Shown here: positions 62,484 through 64,000 of the stretch, piece after piece | Layout of the letters: each line of letters begins with the position of its first letter | Position numbering within the stretch: the stretch's first letter is position 1 | Assembly: GCA_049642465.1 (NCBI GenBank) | Contig: JBAROV010000141.1 | Coordinates: forward strand, 1-64,000 | Length of the DNA stretch: 64,000 nucleotides | Source: CAWDPQ01 sp049642465 | GTDB lineage: Bacteria > Acidobacteriota > Vicinamibacteria > Vicinamibacterales > 2-12-FULL-66-21 | Direction: 5' to 3' | Notes under the pieces: generated by a model | The model's database searches: none | Told to the model about the DNA's origin: nothing | Seen by the model: only the letters and a program-made list of their open reading frames with translations | Made by a program: the position numbers and the translations under genes

Positions 62484-63743
62484 ATGTTCACGCGAATTCG
62501 CGCGCTGAGCGCTTGGGTGCTGCCGCTGTTGATGGCGATGGCAGTGCCGGCTGCGGCCAGCGACGCGGTGATGGAGTGGAATCAGATCGCGCTTGCCGCA
62601 ACGGTCACGGCCGGGCAAGGGGCCGTCCCGCAAACGCGCAGCATGGCCATCGTGCACGTCGCGATGCATGACGCCGTCAATGCGATCACCGGTCAATACC
62701 GCACGTATCTGTCGCATGCTGCGCCGCCGGCCGGAGCCGACCCTGAGGCTGCCGCCATCGCCGCTGCCCATTCCGCATTGATCAGGCTGTTTCCATCGCA
62801 GGCGAGCACGACACTCAACGCGGCACGCGCGGCCTCGTTGGCGGCGCGCGGTCTCAGCGAGTCGGATCCGGGTGTGGCGTTCGGCGACGGCGTGGGCGCC
62901 GGACTGTTCGCTCATCGAGCCAGCGACGGCGCGACGCAAGCCACCTATCCGTATGTCGCGCCCGGCGCCGGGCTCCCAGGCGTCTGGGTCGCCGTTGGAA
63001 CAGCGCCGATCGTGCTGCCCGGCTGGGGAAAGGTGACGCCGTGGGTGCTCGACAGCGGCGACCAATTCCGCCCCGACACACCGCCCTCGCTCGACAGCGG
63101 CCGATACGCGCGGGACTACAACGAGGTCCGGGAGCTTGGGTCGCTCAACAGCACGGTCCGAACGGCGGACCAGACGCAAATCGCGATCTTCTGGACGGGC
63201 TCGCCGTCGGCTATCTGGAACGGTGTCGCACGACAGGTGATCCTCGCGCGGAATCTCGATTTGTCCTCCACCGCTCGCGCGCTCGCGCTCCTGTATCTGT
63301 CGGCGTCGGATTCAGGCATCGCCTGCTGGGATGCCAAGTACACCTACAACCTCTGGCGGCCGATCACCGCGATTCGCAACGCCGATGCGGACGGGAACGA
63401 CGCCACGATCGCCGAGCCAGATTGGTCACCGCTGTTTGCGACACACCAGCATCCGGAGTATCCGTCGGGGCACTCCACCAATAGCGGCGCCATGGCCAGT
63501 ACGCTCATGCTGCTCTTTGGTGACGACCCCGGGGTGGCGATTGCCGCCACCAGCCCGACGAACCCAGGCTTCGTGCGGCACTGGAGCACCTTCAGCGAGG
63601 GCGTGCAGGAAGTGATCGACGCTCGGATTTACTCCGGTTTCCACTACCGGACGTCTGACGATGTGGGCGCGAAGCTCGGACGTCAAGTGGCGCGGTTCGT
63701 CGTCAATCACGCGCTGCGCGCGACGAACCCCAACGAGCCCTAA
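62484..63743 (+). CDS. PAP2/vanadium haloperoxidase-like secreted protein
   Basis: This 419-residue protein has a strong Shine-Dalgarno (AAAGGAGG) and a signal peptide (about 1-25). The PAP2/VHPO motifs are present: K-x6-R-P in DAKYTYNLWRPITA, PSGH in HPEYPSGHST and S-G-x-H in YSGFHYRTSDD. Such proteins are acid-phosphatase-type or vanadium haloperoxidases, and sequence cannot decide between them. It is followed by a convergent partial gene at the window edge. Confidence 0.85.
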   Translation: MFTRIRALSAWVLPLLMAMAVPAAASDAVMEWNQIALAATVTAGQGAVPQTRSMAIVHVAMHDAVNAITGQYRTYLSHAAPPAGADPEAAAIAAAHSALIRLFPSQASTTLNAARAASLAARGLSESDPGVAFGDGVGAGLFAHRASDGATQATYPYVAPGAGLPGVWVAVGTAPIVLPGWGKVTPWVLDSGDQFRPDTPPSLDSGRYARDYNEVRELGSLNSTVRTADQTQIAIFWTGSPSAIWNGVARQVILARNLDLSSTARALALLYLSASDSGIACWDAKYTYNLWRPITAIRNADADGNDATIAEPDWSPLFATHQHPEYPSGHSTNSGAMASTLMLLFGDDPGVAIAATSPTNPGFVRHWSTFSEGVQEVIDARIYSGFHYRTSDDVGAKLGRQVARFVVNHALRATNPNEP

Positions 63744-64000
63744 GGACGTCGATCGGTCGCGGCCTTGGCGGCTGCCGCCAGCCCGCCAAGGCCGCCGCCG
63801 AAGCCGCGACTGATACCGATGGCAAGCGTGCGCGAGACGTGCGCGCCATCCTTGCCCGACACTGTCGCGATCCACAGACCGTACAGCTCGGTCGATCGGC
63901 TCAACGAGATCGAAAGACCTCCACCCAGATTGAAGAAACTCGAGACGATGAAGCGGTCGTGTTCGACCCAGATATCCTGCAACTCCGGCGGCTTTGGTCC
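63740..64000 (-). CDS. C-terminal end of a secreted/outer-membrane-type protein (partial)
   Basis: The frame runs off the right edge of the window, so only about 86 C-terminal residues are visible. A beta-rich stretch (FIVSSFFNLGGGLSISLSRS and LYGLWIATVSGKDGAHV) is followed by a Gly/Ala-rich tail. This suits the end of an outer-membrane or cell-surface beta protein. The stop overlaps the stop of the PAP2-like gene by a few bases. No family call is possible from the fragment. Confidence 0.5.
   Translation of the reverse strand, partial: GPKPPELQDIWVEHDRFIVSSFFNLGGGLSISLSRSTELYGLWIATVSGKDGAHVSRTLAIGISRGFGGGLGGLAAAAKAATDRRP

Overview
The window is GC-rich, gene-dense bacterial DNA with no rRNA, tRNA, CRISPR array, integrase or transposase gene that I could see. 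The best guess for the host is a soil-type Acidobacteriota, probably the Vicinamibacteria lineage. Reasons: two orphan MacB/FtsX-type permeases of the acidobacterial ADOP type, a MoxR/DUF58/BatA/DUF4159/DUF4175 operon, P1 and M14 peptidases, sialidase-like repeat proteins, and a remnant of an Oar-like TonB-dependent receptor. This is inferred from gene families, not from a marker gene.

Layout. 20-2704 (+): TSUP permease, YCF48-like repeat protein, VapBC-like toxin-antitoxin pair. 8921-2710 (-): an aspartate-family/lysine operon, asd-lysC-dapB-dapA-dapD-dapE, headed by a good promoter, a Thr-rich leader peptide and an intrinsic terminator, which together look like a transcription attenuator. 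8930-9790: a four-helix-bundle (23S rRNA IVP-type) gene between two opposite-facing blocks of low-complexity repeat. 22721-9790 (-): an eight-gene operon of membrane VWA/GATase-like protein, caspase-like protein lacking its cysteine, DUF4159, MoxR ATPase, DUF58, BatA-like VWA protein, DUF4175 protein with a collagen-like repeat, and DUF4159. 23002-27003 (+): ECF sigma factor, probable anti-sigma protein, two secreted proteins, Gfo/Idh/MocA oxidoreductase. 30157-27131 (-): small secreted protein and a two-subunit molybdenum hydroxylase. 30286-32607 (+): BamA/TamA-like outer-membrane protein. 35367-32664 (-): DapA-like aldolase, SDR protein, proline dehydrogenase. 35438-43756: two ADOP permeases around a P1 peptidase, GluQ and a propeller protein. 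45457-43845 (-): mreB and a zinc-ribbon protein. 48600-45720 (-): PRC-barrel protein and a nine-repeat BACON lipoprotein. 52529-48632 (-): M14 peptidase and serine hydrolase. 52646-57753: glycerol cluster, glpF-glpK divergent from glpD and a GDPD phosphodiesterase. 57735-64000: alpha/beta hydrolase, receptor remnant, XRE/MmyB-type regulator facing a small membrane protein across a perfect palindrome, a second TSUP permease, DinB protein, wHTH-FHA regulator, PAP2/haloperoxidase-like protein and a partial gene.

The least ordinary signals are the asd leader, and a set of about a dozen intergenic low-complexity repeat islands. Each island has its own short unit, and nearly all of them begin at or just after the stop codon of a gene. 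Two of them contain perfect 15- and 20-bp inverted repeats. A separate REP-like inverted pair at 52491-52581 has been absorbed into the signal-peptide region of the M14 peptidase gene.
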